A DNA stretch of 64,000 bases from Pseudobacter ginsenosidimutans (GTDB taxonomy: Bacteria; Bacteroidota; Bacteroidia; Chitinophagales; Chitinophagaceae): assembly GCF_007970185.1 (NCBI RefSeq), contig NZ_CP042431.1, forward strand, positions 2,790,001-2,854,000. The letters are read 5' to 3'. Of the stretch, positions 43,601 through 52,908 are shown one piece after another. How positions within the stretch are numbered: position 1 is the first letter of the stretch; the number at the start of each line of letters is the position of its first letter. A program made the position numbers and the translations under genes. Below the pieces are notes generated by a model. It searched no databases. It had not been told where the DNA came from and saw only the letters and a program-made list of their open reading frames with translations.

Positions 43601-43901
43601 TTATTATGATTCCTGGAAAAAACCGGGAGATAACGTGCTCTTCAAAAGTATCGGAACCGTCAATACCCTCACCCTTGCTACATCCAGGTTTGTGCAGGAC
43701 CTGAGTGAACTGGAGATCTCCTCGGTGAACATAGGGTATGATTTCTACCGTCATGCGTTTGTGCAAAAATTGAAAATGCAAAGGTTACAGGTACTGATGA
43801 ACATGAACGATATACTCAGACTCTCTACGGTTAGAATCGAAAGAGGTACGGCCTATCCCTTTGCACGCTATTGCACACTAACGCTTATGGCCAATTTTTA
43901 A
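40602..43901 (+). CDS. SusC/RagA-type TonB-dependent outer-membrane receptor (locus A)
   Basis: 1099 aa from the ATG at 40602. Order: signal peptide, STN domain (about 25-80, 'MPLKKLFTEVKRQTGFTVFG'), CarboxypepD_reg-like domain ('INGTIYDAEGLLLEGASIML'), TonB plug ('RIESVTILKDASAKALYGSR') and a 22-strand barrel ending 'TLTLMANF'. The STN domain fits FecR signalling. The usual leader residues before LLVMKL are broken: an ATG at 40501 runs to a TGA overlapping this start, and one more A in the A7 run at 40504-40510 would join them. SusC works with the SusD lid encoded next. Confidence 0.93.
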   Translation: MKLTTLLLTVSMLHAAAGTGQTVSINAANMPLKKLFTEVKRQTGFTVFGRNELFRLSNPVTIDARNMPLADFLQQVMVSQPLQFRINGKDIILSRKSSPGAAREVSVLQTTETFATINGTIYDAEGLLLEGASIMLKRTGKTTQSDSKGQFSLDALPDDILVISFVGYTTQEIKVGNNRYLRIRLKQEEVRMNDVVITGIVNRKAESFTGASVRFSRQELMQAGARNIFQSLKSMDPALNIFESLANGSDPNKMLEMQIRGTSSFPDVKGQYATNPNQPLFIVDGFEMTIEKVNDLDINRIESVTILKDASAKALYGSRAANGVIVIETVKVKPGQLRINYTGTYGIEIPDLSSYNLTNAREKITLEKELGAYYRPQPPAALVYDSLYYANLREVQNGVNTDWLAQPTRVGFSHKQTVGFEVGDDRLRTGLTLFMNNTQGVMKGSERKSIGGAFQLTYRYKKILFRNLLQYTGINTANSPYGEFSEYARLNPYWRPYNEDGSVRKFLGIGPVLSEPVYNPLYNAMLNTTSSTNYTDLTNNTYLEYFISKSLKLVGRFGFANTVNGSDVFLPGNHTSFIGLTGENMFRRGSYNKGNGKASMVSGDLNLNYSSSWGRHSVFGNVGGNIREDKSESFLYSAIGFPNDRMDNILFAKQYAENAKPTGAESINRELGILAIGSYSFDNRFFADFSLRTSSSSQFGSSNRWGSFYSAGAGWNLHHEKFFQKLPQITMLKLRGSAGYTGSQNFNSYQALLLYNYFVDDSYQGLPGVYLNGLWNPELKWQQKLDYNVGVDASIQNRINIRVDLYKAITTNLLTDITIPPSLGFSSYIANLGQITNTGMEFRVSYRMFVNNQNRQSLNLFVTGITNRNRIVKISNSLKTLTEEQDKLSEGSNKPLVRFQEGQSLDAIWAVPSRGIDPATGKEIFVKRDGSFTDQWDPLDKVVAGVNQPKLMGTGGFNFEIKGFSVGLIARYRLGGQIYNQTLVDKVENAQLNFNVDKRAYYDSWKKPGDNVLFKSIGTVNTLTLATSRFVQDLSELEISSVNIGYDFYRHAFVQKLKMQRLQVLMNMNDILRLSTVRIERGTAYPFARYCTLTLMANF

Positions 43902-43920
43902 ACTGAATAAAAGGAAAAGC

Positions 43921-45345
43921 ATGAAAAAGCTATGCTATATACTTTCGGTAGCCGTCCTGTTCCTGCTGATTTTGTCATCCTGCAAAAAATGGATGGATGT
44001 GCAGCCGAAGATCAGCATCAAATCTGATGTTTTGCTGCGTACCGAACAAGGCTACAGGGATGCGCTGATCGGCTGCTACACATTGATGAAGAGCCAGAGG
44101 CTGTATGCACGGGAACTGACCTTCGGCTTTGTGGACGCTGCGGCTCAACAATACGACACCTACAATAATTCGGTATATAACGATGTGGCCATGTGGAACT
44201 ATACCACTGTAGCCTCAGTGAGATCGAAGATAGATGGGATCTGGTCGGGCATATATAATATACTGGCCAACGTGAATAATATCCTGGACAATATAGACAG
44301 CGATAAAGGCATCTTCACCAACGGTAATTATGAACTGATCAAAGGCGAAGCGCTGGCGATCCGCGCCTTCCTGCATCTAGACCTGCTGCGTCTCTTCGCA
44401 TCCTCCAATCTTTCATTGAAAGCCATTCCCTATATCAAAACACTATCCACCAAAGTGATCGGTTCTTCCAATGGCAATGAAGTGATCGGTCTTATCCTCC
44501 AGGATGCCGCCGCGGCTGAAGAACTCTTGAAGGAGGATCCCATCAAATCCGGCAAAAAATATATTTACAGCCAGGATGAATTCATGAATAACAGGCACCA
44601 GAGATTGAATTATTATGCATGCAAAGCTATTGCTGCCAGAGCTTGCCTCTGGGCCGGGAAAAAAGTGGAAGCACTCGCGAAGGCCAGGGAAGTATTGCAG
44701 GATGCCGACCGCCTCTTTCCCTGGATCCAATCTTTGGATATTTCCGCAACCAGTGAGCGCGACAAAGATTATACCTTCTCAACGGAGAACCTCTTTGCAC
44801 TGAATGTTCATGACCTGAAAAATATCTCCAACACCTGGTTCATGGCGGCATTGCCCAATAACCTGCTCTTCAGGGGCTCCTACTTCTACGAAGAAATGTA
44901 TGAGAAGTATTCAATAGGCGCCAATGACTACCGCCTGCTCTTTACTTCAAAACTTTCAGGCTGGGATTATGTCCTTTATAAATATTATCAGCCCGATAAT
45001 TACAAGGCTGCTTATGCGGGTATGATCCCGCTGTTCAGAAGATCTGAATTGAATTATATAGCAGCGGAATGTTTGATCGGTGTGAATAATGAAGAGGCGA
45101 TTGATCTGCTGAACGAAGTCCGCCGGCATCGCGGCATCAGTGCGGACCTCGATCATTCACTGTCCAATGCAGAAGTAACAGCGGAGTTACTCAAGGAGTA
45201 TCGGAAGGAATTCCAGGGCGAAGGGCAGTTGTTCTACTATTGCAAGCGCAATAAGCTCACTAATTTCCCCGATGGCTACCAGACTGTAACCGATAAAGAG
45301 TATGTATTGCCAAAGCCTGAAAACGAGACCGAGTTCGGGCAATGA
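43921..45345 (+). CDS. SusD/RagB-family outer-membrane lipoprotein (locus A)
   Basis: 474 aa. Lipobox 'LILSSC' then 'KKWMDVQPKISIKSD'. The SusD-like N-terminal region ('RTEQGYRDALIGCYTLM') and the C-terminal TPR-like part ('RRSELNYIAAECLIGVNNE', 'EYRKEFQGEGQLFYYCKR') are typical. It forms the ligand-capturing lid on the SusC barrel. 20 bp after susC. The ligand cannot be read directly, but the co-encoded S46 dipeptidyl-peptidase suggests peptides. Confidence 0.92.
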   Translation: MKKLCYILSVAVLFLLILSSCKKWMDVQPKISIKSDVLLRTEQGYRDALIGCYTLMKSQRLYARELTFGFVDAAAQQYDTYNNSVYNDVAMWNYTTVASVRSKIDGIWSGIYNILANVNNILDNIDSDKGIFTNGNYELIKGEALAIRAFLHLDLLRLFASSNLSLKAIPYIKTLSTKVIGSSNGNEVIGLILQDAAAAEELLKEDPIKSGKKYIYSQDEFMNNRHQRLNYYACKAIAARACLWAGKKVEALAKAREVLQDADRLFPWIQSLDISATSERDKDYTFSTENLFALNVHDLKNISNTWFMAALPNNLLFRGSYFYEEMYEKYSIGANDYRLLFTSKLSGWDYVLYKYYQPDNYKAAYAGMIPLFRRSELNYIAAECLIGVNNEEAIDLLNEVRRHRGISADLDHSLSNAEVTAELLKEYRKEFQGEGQLFYYCKRNKLTNFPDGYQTVTDKEYVLPKPENETEFGQ

Positions 45346-45381
45346 GGCAGAAACTTTTTTAGTAACCGAAATTCAACTGTT

Positions 45382-46122
45382 ATGAAACTGATCATTCGAT
45401 ATATGATTTTCCCGCTTGCCCTTGTGGCATTCGCAGGCTGTTCCTCCAAGGATATCCAGGGCTACGAAACTGATCCCGGCCTGTTCTTTCAAATACCCGG
45501 ATCCGGATCAGTGGCGTTGAGGGATTCAATCATCTACTCTTTCCCCGCCAAACCGGATGTGGGAGATCATGATACCCTCTGGTTCAAAGCCTGCATCATG
45601 GGCAATGCTGCCTCCTTTGACCGGGAGATCGGCATCAGGATCAATACAGACAAGACCACAGCTGTTGAAGGCACGCATTTCCGGATAGAAGGAAGAAAGA
45701 TACCAGCCGATTCATTTTCCGTGCGGGTGCCGGTGATCATCTACAAGAATGGCTTAAAAGATAAATCTGTGCGACTCGAGATCGAAGTAACCGAAAACCA
45801 GTATTTCAAACCAGGGTATGATCGATACAAAAAAGCTGTATTCATTTGGGGCGATATGTTCCTGAAACCTGATATATGGGATAAATCCAATTACAGGTCA
45901 GCCTTTGGTGAGTTTACTCCTACACGTTATGCATTTATTCTGAAAGCCTGCAATATCACGGAGCTGCCAGACCCAATGAACCTGACCTTACTGGCCTATT
46001 ACAACTCCGTTGCCCGTAAGGCATTGTTCGATCACAATGCAATACCCGGTAACACGCCGCTCACAGATGAACTGGGAACGGTTGAGTTCCCCGTGTATAC
46101 AGGTGTTGGTGGTTTGGGTTAG
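45382..46122 (+). CDS. DUF4843 surface lipoprotein (locus A)
   Basis: 246 aa with lipobox 'AFAGC' (Cys20). The 'DTLWFKACIMGNAASFDREI' and 'TTAVEGTHFRIEG' stretches resemble the DUF4843 family, usually encoded directly after SusD. It is thought to be a surface accessory or substrate-binding protein. Followed 37 bp later by the PKD-like lipoprotein. Function is inferred from position. Confidence 0.8.
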   Translation: MKLIIRYMIFPLALVAFAGCSSKDIQGYETDPGLFFQIPGSGSVALRDSIIYSFPAKPDVGDHDTLWFKACIMGNAASFDREIGIRINTDKTTAVEGTHFRIEGRKIPADSFSVRVPVIIYKNGLKDKSVRLEIEVTENQYFKPGYDRYKKAVFIWGDMFLKPDIWDKSNYRSAFGEFTPTRYAFILKACNITELPDPMNLTLLAYYNSVARKALFDHNAIPGNTPLTDELGTVEFPVYTGVGGLG

Positions 46123-46159
46123 AGAGCCTGCTATCTTATAACGATTCAACAAGGAAACA

Positions 46160-47674
46160 ATGAAATCAAAATATTGCGGCATACTGATTGCCATTTGCAT
46201 ATCGCTGTTCACGGCCTGCGTGAAGGATGAGGGGAATTATTCGTATGGAAATCAAACGGATTATTTTATCGATTCCACCAGTGTATCATCCTTCTTCACC
46301 CTTAAGCAAAATGAACAATTGATCGTAGAGCCTTCCCTTGCCAATGGCGTTTCAGGGAACGGGTTGAACTATGAATGGTTCCTGAAGCAGGAGAGCTTTG
46401 CTGTGGACCCTTCCACGGGAGGGTATTACGATGTTAAGATCGGAACAGACCGTCAGTTGAATTACAAGATCACGGAAAAACCGGGAAGCTATATACTGGT
46501 GCTGTACATAAAGGACAGCAATAACGGCGGGATCACGCAATTACTGAAACGACAGCTTACAGTGAGCTCCTTCGCTTCCCCGGGATGGATGGTATTGCAT
46601 GGAGATGGCATTTCCTCGGATATCAGTATCGTAGTGAACAATCGTTTTACCCCTGCTGCTCCCTTGTCTGCCGATTATGTTCAGGAAGATGTTTTCTCCC
46701 TCACGAATGGTAAGAAGATAGAAGGTGAAGGCGCTGGTCTGTTTTATTTGGAAGATCGCTGGGTAGAGGTTTTTACAAAGGGCGATAAAGGAGGATACCG
46801 GGTTAGTGGTAATGACCTTCGTACGCTAAACCCTTACAGTGGAATGTTCGTGATGCCGCCAGCAGCTCCGGATATCCGTTACGACGTTTATGCATCCTGG
46901 TCATATAACGAGTTGCTGGTGAATAAAGGCGACCTGTATTTTGCTTCCCAGCCCGAGGTATACAAGTATTTCCCTTACGGCGTCAAATGTTTTGGGGAAG
47001 ATTATGTTGCCGCTCCGTTCCTGGCGAGTATCAATTTATACTTCACTTATTACGGCGTTTTTTACGATACCAAACACAAACGGTTCCTCTATATCGATTA
47101 CGAAAGGAATGTGAAGCAGTTCGCTGCGCCCGGGCCCAATGCCGCGTTCGATATGAGAAATGTAGGTAAAGAGATGGTTTATGCCGAACATGGATTCGAT
47201 AACAGGTGGTTCTGCCTCATGCAGGATGCAGGAGCGCCTGCGTCCAGGGAACTCTTTGTTTCGAAATTCAATACATATGATGATGGCAACCGCGCCCTGG
47301 CAAGGATCGATATCAGCGCCGCGCAGGGTATGGCTGCTTCCACCTTCTTCGCGTTCGGTAACAGGGGAAATATCTTCTACCATGCGGATGCAACGCATAT
47401 TTATCAGAATAACTATACGGGCGATAAAAGCTCTTCACTTCGTATGGACGTTGGCGGTAGTTTCCCGGGTTATGAAGTGACCAGGATGAATGTATTCAAA
47501 TGGAGGAATCATCCCTATGATGGCCGTCTTCTGATGGTAGCCCTCTACAATGCCGCAGAAAAGAAAGGAAAACTATTGCAGATAGATATCAATGAAGTAA
47601 GCGGTGTATTCGGATCGATAAAAGAATATGACGGCTTCGGAAAGATCACTGCAATGAATTACAAACTAAAATAA
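46160..47674 (+). CDS. PKD-like family lipoprotein (locus A)
   Basis: 504 aa. Lipobox 'LFTAC' then VKDEGNY, the start seen in PKD_2-type lipoproteins next to DUF4843 and SusD. An N-terminal Ig/PKD-like part ('NGLNYEWFLKQES', 'KPGSYILVLYIKDSNNGG') precedes a large beta-propeller-like region. No enzyme motif recognised. Probably a surface-exposed partner of the importer. Stop 10 bp before the TlpA gene. Confidence 0.8.
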   Translation: MKSKYCGILIAICISLFTACVKDEGNYSYGNQTDYFIDSTSVSSFFTLKQNEQLIVEPSLANGVSGNGLNYEWFLKQESFAVDPSTGGYYDVKIGTDRQLNYKITEKPGSYILVLYIKDSNNGGITQLLKRQLTVSSFASPGWMVLHGDGISSDISIVVNNRFTPAAPLSADYVQEDVFSLTNGKKIEGEGAGLFYLEDRWVEVFTKGDKGGYRVSGNDLRTLNPYSGMFVMPPAAPDIRYDVYASWSYNELLVNKGDLYFASQPEVYKYFPYGVKCFGEDYVAAPFLASINLYFTYYGVFYDTKHKRFLYIDYERNVKQFAAPGPNAAFDMRNVGKEMVYAEHGFDNRWFCLMQDAGAPASRELFVSKFNTYDDGNRALARIDISAAQGMAASTFFAFGNRGNIFYHADATHIYQNNYTGDKSSSLRMDVGGSFPGYEVTRMNVFKWRNHPYDGRLLMVALYNAAEKKGKLLQIDINEVSGVFGSIKEYDGFGKITAMNYKLK

Positions 47675-47684
47675 ATAATCCCGC

Positions 47685-48779
47685 ATGTTGAAGTCATGGT
47701 TAATGATCCTGTTGCTCTCCACCGGTTCGGTGATGGCGGCAGGAAAGGAAAAGTATTGTACCCTCGAAGGTGAGATCAAAATGCTCAAGACGCCGGCCGA
47801 AGTAATGGTTTTGCAAAGAACAGGTGAATTTGAATCGGATTCGGTAACAGCCGCTGTTGTTGATGCGCAGGGACATTTCAGGCTAAAGATCCCTCTGAAA
47901 TACAACGGGCTGGTTTTGGAGATAAGGGTCAAAGGAACACACGATTTTTGCAATTTCATTGCTGAACCAGGTACTGTTCATATTGCCGGATCAAGCGGTA
48001 AATTTTACCTGGCAGCAGTTGAAGGAAAAGCTGAAAACAAACGCTGGAATGAATACCAAAAGTTTCAGTACGAAATGAGTAAACAACAAAACAACATTTT
48101 CCGGCAATCCGGGCTGTCTGATGAGGAACGAAAAAGAATGTTTGATGCTTTTGCTGAACGTCAAAAGCATTTTACTGATTCCTTCATGCTTGCAAACAAG
48201 TCTAGTGTGGTGGCATTGTACATGGCGCGGGTGCCGCTTCCCATGATGAAGCATACGCAGATCGACGCTGTTTTACAACAATTCGATAAGAAACTGCAGG
48301 CCCATCCCTATTACAAGGAAATGAAAGCAAGGGCCGATGTGTTGAGAAGAGTGGCCCCGGATGCCGTTGCGCCGGATTTCAAAGTTGTTAAAGAAGATGG
48401 CAAAACACCCATTCAACTTTCTTCCTTCCGCGGTAAATATGTACTGCTGGATTTCTGGGCTTCCTGGTGTGTGCCTTGCCGTGAGGAAAACAAACACACG
48501 CTGACTATCTATGAAAAATTTCACCCGAAAGGACTGGAGATTGTTTCGTTCTCGCTGGACCATGATTTGGCAGACTGGCAAAAAGCCATCGAAAAGGATG
48601 GCATTCTATGGAACAATGCTTCAGATCTTACCGGTGGTAAAAGATCGAAGGTGGCGCAGGAGTATGGGATCGACGGCCTGCCCGCCATCTGGCTGATAGG
48701 GCCGGACGGTAAAATCATAGCAGAGAGCATCCGTGGGGAAGAGCTTGAAAAAATGCTGGAATCCATATTCAGAAAATAA
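47685..48779 (+). CDS. TlpA-like thioredoxin-domain protein (locus A)
   Basis: 364 aa. Signal peptide, DUF4369-like N-terminal beta domain ('[17 protein letters not shown]'), helical spacer, and a C-terminal thioredoxin fold with active site WASWCVPC. The cis-Pro is in '[15 protein letters not shown]'. Periplasmic thiol-disulfide protein, common within Bacteroidota Sus-like loci; it may protect or reduce cysteines of the importer or of peptides. 10 bp after the PKD lipoprotein gene. Confidence 0.88.
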   Translation: MLKSWLMILLLSTGSVMAAGKEKYCTLEGEIKMLKTPAEVMVLQRTGEFESDSVTAAVVDAQGHFRLKIPLKYNGLVLEIRVKGTHDFCNFIAEPGTVHIAGSSGKFYLAAVEGKAENKRWNEYQKFQYEMSKQQNNIFRQSGLSDEERKRMFDAFAERQKHFTDSFMLANKSSVVALYMARVPLPMMKHTQIDAVLQQFDKKLQAHPYYKEMKARADVLRRVAPDAVAPDFKVVKEDGKTPIQLSSFRGKYVLLDFWASWCVPCREENKHTLTIYEKFHPKGLEIVSFSLDHDLADWQKAIEKDGILWNNASDLTGGKRSKVAQEYGIDGLPAIWLIGPDGKIIAESIRGEELEKMLESIFRK

Positions 48780-48803
48780 TACAGTAAAAATAGAGCAGTA
48801 GTG

Positions 48804-50930
48804 ATGAAGAAGACGATCATTGTAATTGCAGCACTGATAATCTCCGGGCTTACAACGGTAACAAAGGCTGATGAAGGAATGTGGTTGCTGCCATTGTTGA
48901 AAAAGTACAATGAGCAACAATTGAAGGAAATGGGATTGACGATCCCCATAGAACAATTGTCGGGAGCGGATCCGGATGGCATTGCGGCTTCCGTGGTGAT
49001 GTTCGGTTCCGGTTGTACGGGATCGGTGCTTTCTGAAAATGGGCTTGTGCTTACCAATTATCATTGCTCATATGATGCGATCAGGCAGCACAGTTCTGCA
49101 CAACGGGATATTTTCAAGCTGGGTTTCTGGGCCGCTGATACGAAGCAGGAACTGCCGGTTAACGGCCTCTCCGTTACGATCAACAGAAAAGTGATCGACA
49201 TAAGCGATGAAATGAAAGTATTGCTGGCCGATCCCTCAAAATGGGCAGCGACTGCTGAAAGGGATTTATTGAAGGGGGCTATAACAGTCTTGAATAACCG
49301 CTATCAGCGCCTGTTTCCGGGCATGAACCTCTTGTTCAGATCATATTTCAATAACAAGCTGCATGTTTTGTACGTGCAGGAGAAGTTCGATGATATTCGC
49401 CTGGTGGGAATTGCCCCTAAATCTGTGGCAAAATTCGGCGGCGAAACGGATAACTGGAAATGGCCGAGACAGAGCGCTGATTTTGCGGTTTTCAGGATCT
49501 ACGCAAGTGCTTCAGGTAAACCTGTACCCTATGCTCCATCGAATGTTCCGCTGAAAGTGGAACATCATATCAAAGTCTCTTCAGCAGGATACCAGGAAGG
49601 AGATCTTGCCATGTCGATGGGGTTCCCGTTCAATTCCAGCCGTTATGCTCCGGCCGCTGAAGTAAAAGAAAAGATGATGGTGATGGTGCCACCCGTAATT
49701 GCTGTACGTCAGCAACGGCTCGCTATCCTGGACGAAGCCATGAAACTGGATGACCGTATCAGGCTTCTTTATGCAGCCGGTTATGCCGGTTCAGCCAATC
49801 AATACAAGGATGCAGTGGGCTTTCAGGAATGGTCCAACAGGCTGGACCTCTACAATAAGAAAAAGTCGAAGGAATTGTCCTGGGCAGGAAACCTGAGTGA
49901 TTCACTGGATATCTTGTATGCGAAAGCGGCTGAAGACAAAAAAGCGCTGCAGTATTTGTCGGAAGTATTCCTGGAAAGCTGGAGTACGCTCGGTTTTGTG
50001 AATGGATTTGGCCGGGCATTCCTCGGTATCAAACCAGGAATTCCAGGCAATAAGGGCTCGCTCAAAAATCTAAAGAACAATATCCGGTTAAGTTACGGTG
50101 CTTTTGATCCTGCAACAGATAGAAAAGTAGCAGAGGCTGTACTGAAAATCTATATGGACAGCATTGATCGCAAATACTGGCCCGATCCTTTGCTGGAAGC
50201 AACAGGTAAACCAGGTTTTACTGTTGAAAAATACATTGATAGCCTGTACCGGGGTTCAGTGTTTGCGGCCAGAGACAAACTCTTCATGTGGATGGATAAA
50301 GCTGTTACTCCCATCAAACAAGATCCTTTGTTTTTATTTGCAGAGGCAGTATCGAAGAAACAATTTACTTTATTCAGAAGTATCGAGCAGGTCTCCAGGC
50401 AAATTCGTTCATTACAGCAGAAGTACGATCAATTGAATCTGCAGCGCTATAATGGCCCTGTTTACCCCGATGCCGATCGAACTATACGTTTCTCCTATGG
50501 AAAAATAGAAAAGCTGCAGTATGAACAACAGGATTTTCCTTTTCAGATGATGTTCTCTTCAATGATTAAAAAAGGTAGCCAGTTATATCCGGCACAATCG
50601 GACAGGTATAACGATTATCTGCTTCATCCGCAATTGTTGAAGTTATGGGAGCAATTGCAGCAGTCCGGTGATCCTTCCGCACGGGACATGCCGGTTACAT
50701 TTATCACTAATGGCGATGTAACGGGCGGGAACTCCGGCAGCCCAATGCTGAATGCCAGGGGAGAGCTCATTGGTTTGGTTTTCGATTGCAACTGGGAGTC
50801 GATGACGAGAAGCTACCAGTACGAACCTTTGTACAACCGCGTGATCTGCGTGGATATCCGGTATATCCTGCGGTTGACGGAGTTTCTTTCCGGTTCGAAA
50901 AGAATAGTGGATGAGTTGTTAGGGACATGA
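48804..50930 (+). CDS. S46 family dipeptidyl-peptidase (DPP7/DPP11 type)
   Basis: 708 aa serine exopeptidase releasing dipeptides in the periplasm. Signal peptide (1-23). Catalytic His in 'LVLTNYHCSYDAI', Asp in 'QSADFAVFRIYA' and Ser in 'GGNSGSPML'. The motif after the Ser reads 'GLVFDCNWES', with Cys at the position I recall as Gly in DPP7 and Arg in DPP11, so the S1 preference is uncertain. ATG at 48804 (GTG at 48801 also in frame). Last gene of locus A, giving it a peptide-degrading theme. Confidence 0.92.
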   Translation: MKKTIIVIAALIISGLTTVTKADEGMWLLPLLKKYNEQQLKEMGLTIPIEQLSGADPDGIAASVVMFGSGCTGSVLSENGLVLTNYHCSYDAIRQHSSAQRDIFKLGFWAADTKQELPVNGLSVTINRKVIDISDEMKVLLADPSKWAATAERDLLKGAITVLNNRYQRLFPGMNLLFRSYFNNKLHVLYVQEKFDDIRLVGIAPKSVAKFGGETDNWKWPRQSADFAVFRIYASASGKPVPYAPSNVPLKVEHHIKVSSAGYQEGDLAMSMGFPFNSSRYAPAAEVKEKMMVMVPPVIAVRQQRLAILDEAMKLDDRIRLLYAAGYAGSANQYKDAVGFQEWSNRLDLYNKKKSKELSWAGNLSDSLDILYAKAAEDKKALQYLSEVFLESWSTLGFVNGFGRAFLGIKPGIPGNKGSLKNLKNNIRLSYGAFDPATDRKVAEAVLKIYMDSIDRKYWPDPLLEATGKPGFTVEKYIDSLYRGSVFAARDKLFMWMDKAVTPIKQDPLFLFAEAVSKKQFTLFRSIEQVSRQIRSLQQKYDQLNLQRYNGPVYPDADRTIRFSYGKIEKLQYEQQDFPFQMMFSSMIKKGSQLYPAQSDRYNDYLLHPQLLKLWEQLQQSGDPSARDMPVTFITNGDVTGGNSGSPMLNARGELIGLVFDCNWESMTRSYQYEPLYNRVICVDIRYILRLTEFLSGSKRIVDELLGT

Positions 50931-51220
50931 ATCCGGAACAAAGGCGCAGACAGTCCTGTGCCTTTGTTCACTTTGCAATTTGATCCCGATGGGCAAAAGA
51001 TGTAACTGGAGTTTTATATATTGCAGTAGCAATTGAGTTCTTTATACTGAAGCCCTCTTTCAACCCAGGGCTTTAGTATATGTTCAATAAGAAAAAACGA
51101 AGGCATTCCACTTGCCTCAGCAACACAACGGTTATCAAGTTTGTGGAATTGTTGATTGTTACAGGCCAGGTCCTTTTGATTGTTTTGCGAGCACGCTAAG
51201 TGTGTGAGAGAATAGGCCTG

Positions 51221-51268
51221 GTAAGTTTGTCGAATTACATAATGTAATTCAACAACTCATAAACTTAC
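51221..51268. repeat. Large inverted repeat 1 in the 50.9-51.6 kb gap
   Basis: GTAAGTTTGTCGAATTACAT paired with ATGTAATTCAAC and AAACTTAC, with a 7 nt insertion on one side. Confidence 0.7.
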
Positions 51269-51446
51269 ATCCGCAAGATCAATTGGTTACAATTTTGGGA
51301 TCGTCATTTAGGCCTTGATTTACCGGCTTCTGCAATAAGAAATACTCCTTTGTGCAATAAAAATGGTTGTTCTGCCTTCAATTACCCGTCAAATAATATT
51401 GGAATAATATTTACGTGCTGCTGTGATTCAACAGAATATAAAAATG

Positions 51447-51487
51447 AAAAAAGTTGTCGAATTACTATAAATAATTCGACAAACTTT
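51447..51487. repeat. Large inverted repeat 2 in the 50.9-51.6 kb gap
   Basis: AAAAGTTGTCGAATTA paired with TAATTCGACAAACTTTT, one-base bulge, 7 nt loop; same motif as repeat 1. Confidence 0.7.
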
Positions 51488-51615
51488 TCACTAATCTGCT
51501 GTATCTCAAATTACTGCTTATGATGCAATGATTCGGAAGTATGTTTGCGCATTAAACTACGCAATAACTATGCAATAAATAGAAGGTGTTTTTGAATCGC
51601 TGAATTGCTTTTCCT

Positions 51616-52797
51616 TTATTTAGTCAGCTGCTCCTTAAAAAACGTATCCACTTCTTTCGCCCACAACTCCGGTGTTTCCAGCGCGGCAAAATGACCGCCT
51701 TTCTCCATCTTGCTAAAACGTTTTACATTCACCCTTCTTTCAGCCCATTCCTTTGGCGTAGGAGCATCACCGGGGAAGATCGCAACACCCGTAGGCGTAT
51801 TCACTTTCCTGGCAGATGCGAGCTCCTGCGCATTGTCTACTGCATAACTGCGCATGGAAGAATTAATGGTTTGCGTTACCCAATAGATCATAATATTCGT
51901 AAGCAGTTCATCTTTTGTAAAATGGTTTTCGATACCATCTTCCTGTGTACGCCAGCTGTTGAACTTTTCAATGATCCAGGCTGCCAGCCCTGCCGGAGAA
52001 TCATTCAGTCCATAAGCCTGCGTTTGTGGTTTAGTGGCATGCAGCAGCGAGTAGGCTCCTTCTTTAAACCACCATTGTTGAATGATTTGTCCGAACTCCT
52101 GTTCAGCTTTCGACATCTTGCTCCAATCCTCGGAACCATTGGGATATCCTACATCTGATAAATGAATGGCAGGTACATTTTCCGGGTATAGATTGGCGAG
52201 AGATTTGGTGATGCCCTGTCCTATATCACCACCGGCAGAAAAGAAAGTATCATAGCCGAGTACGTCCTTCATCAAAGTGGCGAAGATCTTTGCGGAGCCA
52301 TCATCGGTTTTTGCCACATGACCTGAAAAACCGAATCCGGGGATAGAAGGGATCACCAGGTCATAGTCTGTCAATAACGGGATCACTTTGATATAACGGT
52401 AAAAACAATCAGGCCAGCCGTGCAACAACAGCAATGGTTTTGCATTGGAGCTTTTGCTTTTGATATGAAGGAAATGAATGGTAACACTATCTATCTCCAC
52501 CGTGAATTGTGGGAACTTGTTGAGAGCGGCTTCCTGTTTGCGCCAGTCGTAACCATTTTGCCAATAGGCCACAAGGCTTTGAAGGAATACAGGATCAGTA
52601 CCGTATTGCCAGCCGATATTGGCGGGTGCATCTGGCCAGCGGGTATTCCGGAGACGGTGTTGAAGATCGTCAAGGACTGTTTGCTGCACGTTGATGGTGA
52701 AAGGTTTTACTGTATACATATGGTCCTTCTTTTTAGATTGAGCGTTTACGGAAATTGTTGTAACTGCGATCGACAAAAAAAGAATGATCTGTTTCAT
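51616..52797 (-). CDS. Epoxide-hydrolase-like alpha/beta hydrolase, secreted
   Basis: 393 aa. Signal peptide (1-19, ends 'SVNAQ'). The N-terminal EHN region ('FTINVQQTVLDDLQHRLRNT', 'TRWPDAP') is followed by an alpha/beta-hydrolase core: oxyanion 'LLLLHGWPDCFYRY', nucleophile Asp in 'SAGGDIGQGI', and His in 'EKGGHFAALE'. This is the layout of microsomal-type epoxide hydrolases. Export is unusual for that enzyme class. Stands alone between the two nutrient loci; substrate unknown. Confidence 0.85.
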   Translation of the reverse strand: MKQIILFLSIAVTTISVNAQSKKKDHMYTVKPFTINVQQTVLDDLQHRLRNTRWPDAPANIGWQYGTDPVFLQSLVAYWQNGYDWRKQEAALNKFPQFTVEIDSVTIHFLHIKSKSSNAKPLLLLHGWPDCFYRYIKVIPLLTDYDLVIPSIPGFGFSGHVAKTDDGSAKIFATLMKDVLGYDTFFSAGGDIGQGITKSLANLYPENVPAIHLSDVGYPNGSEDWSKMSKAEQEFGQIIQQWWFKEGAYSLLHATKPQTQAYGLNDSPAGLAAWIIEKFNSWRTQEDGIENHFTKDELLTNIMIYWVTQTINSSMRSYAVDNAQELASARKVNTPTGVAIFPGDAPTPKEWAERRVNVKRFSKMEKGGHFAALETPELWAKEVDTFFKEQLTK

Positions 52798-52908
52798 GGT
52801 ATCAATGTTTGATGAAACAAAAATCGTATCAGGATATGACAGCCCTATGTCAACAGCAAACCCGTTGCCAGAAAAAAAGTTTTACGGTAAATCGGGAAAG
52901 GATAATAA

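Larger units (their letters stand above)
50931..51615. other. Gene-free 685 bp stretch with repeated motifs
   Basis: No supported gene on either strand. It holds at least five copies of a GTTTGTCGAATTA-like motif arranged as two large inverted repeats (see 51221 and 51447) and one looser copy (AAGTTTGTGGAATT at 51137). No tRNA or insertion-sequence end is recognised. Confidence 0.6.
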
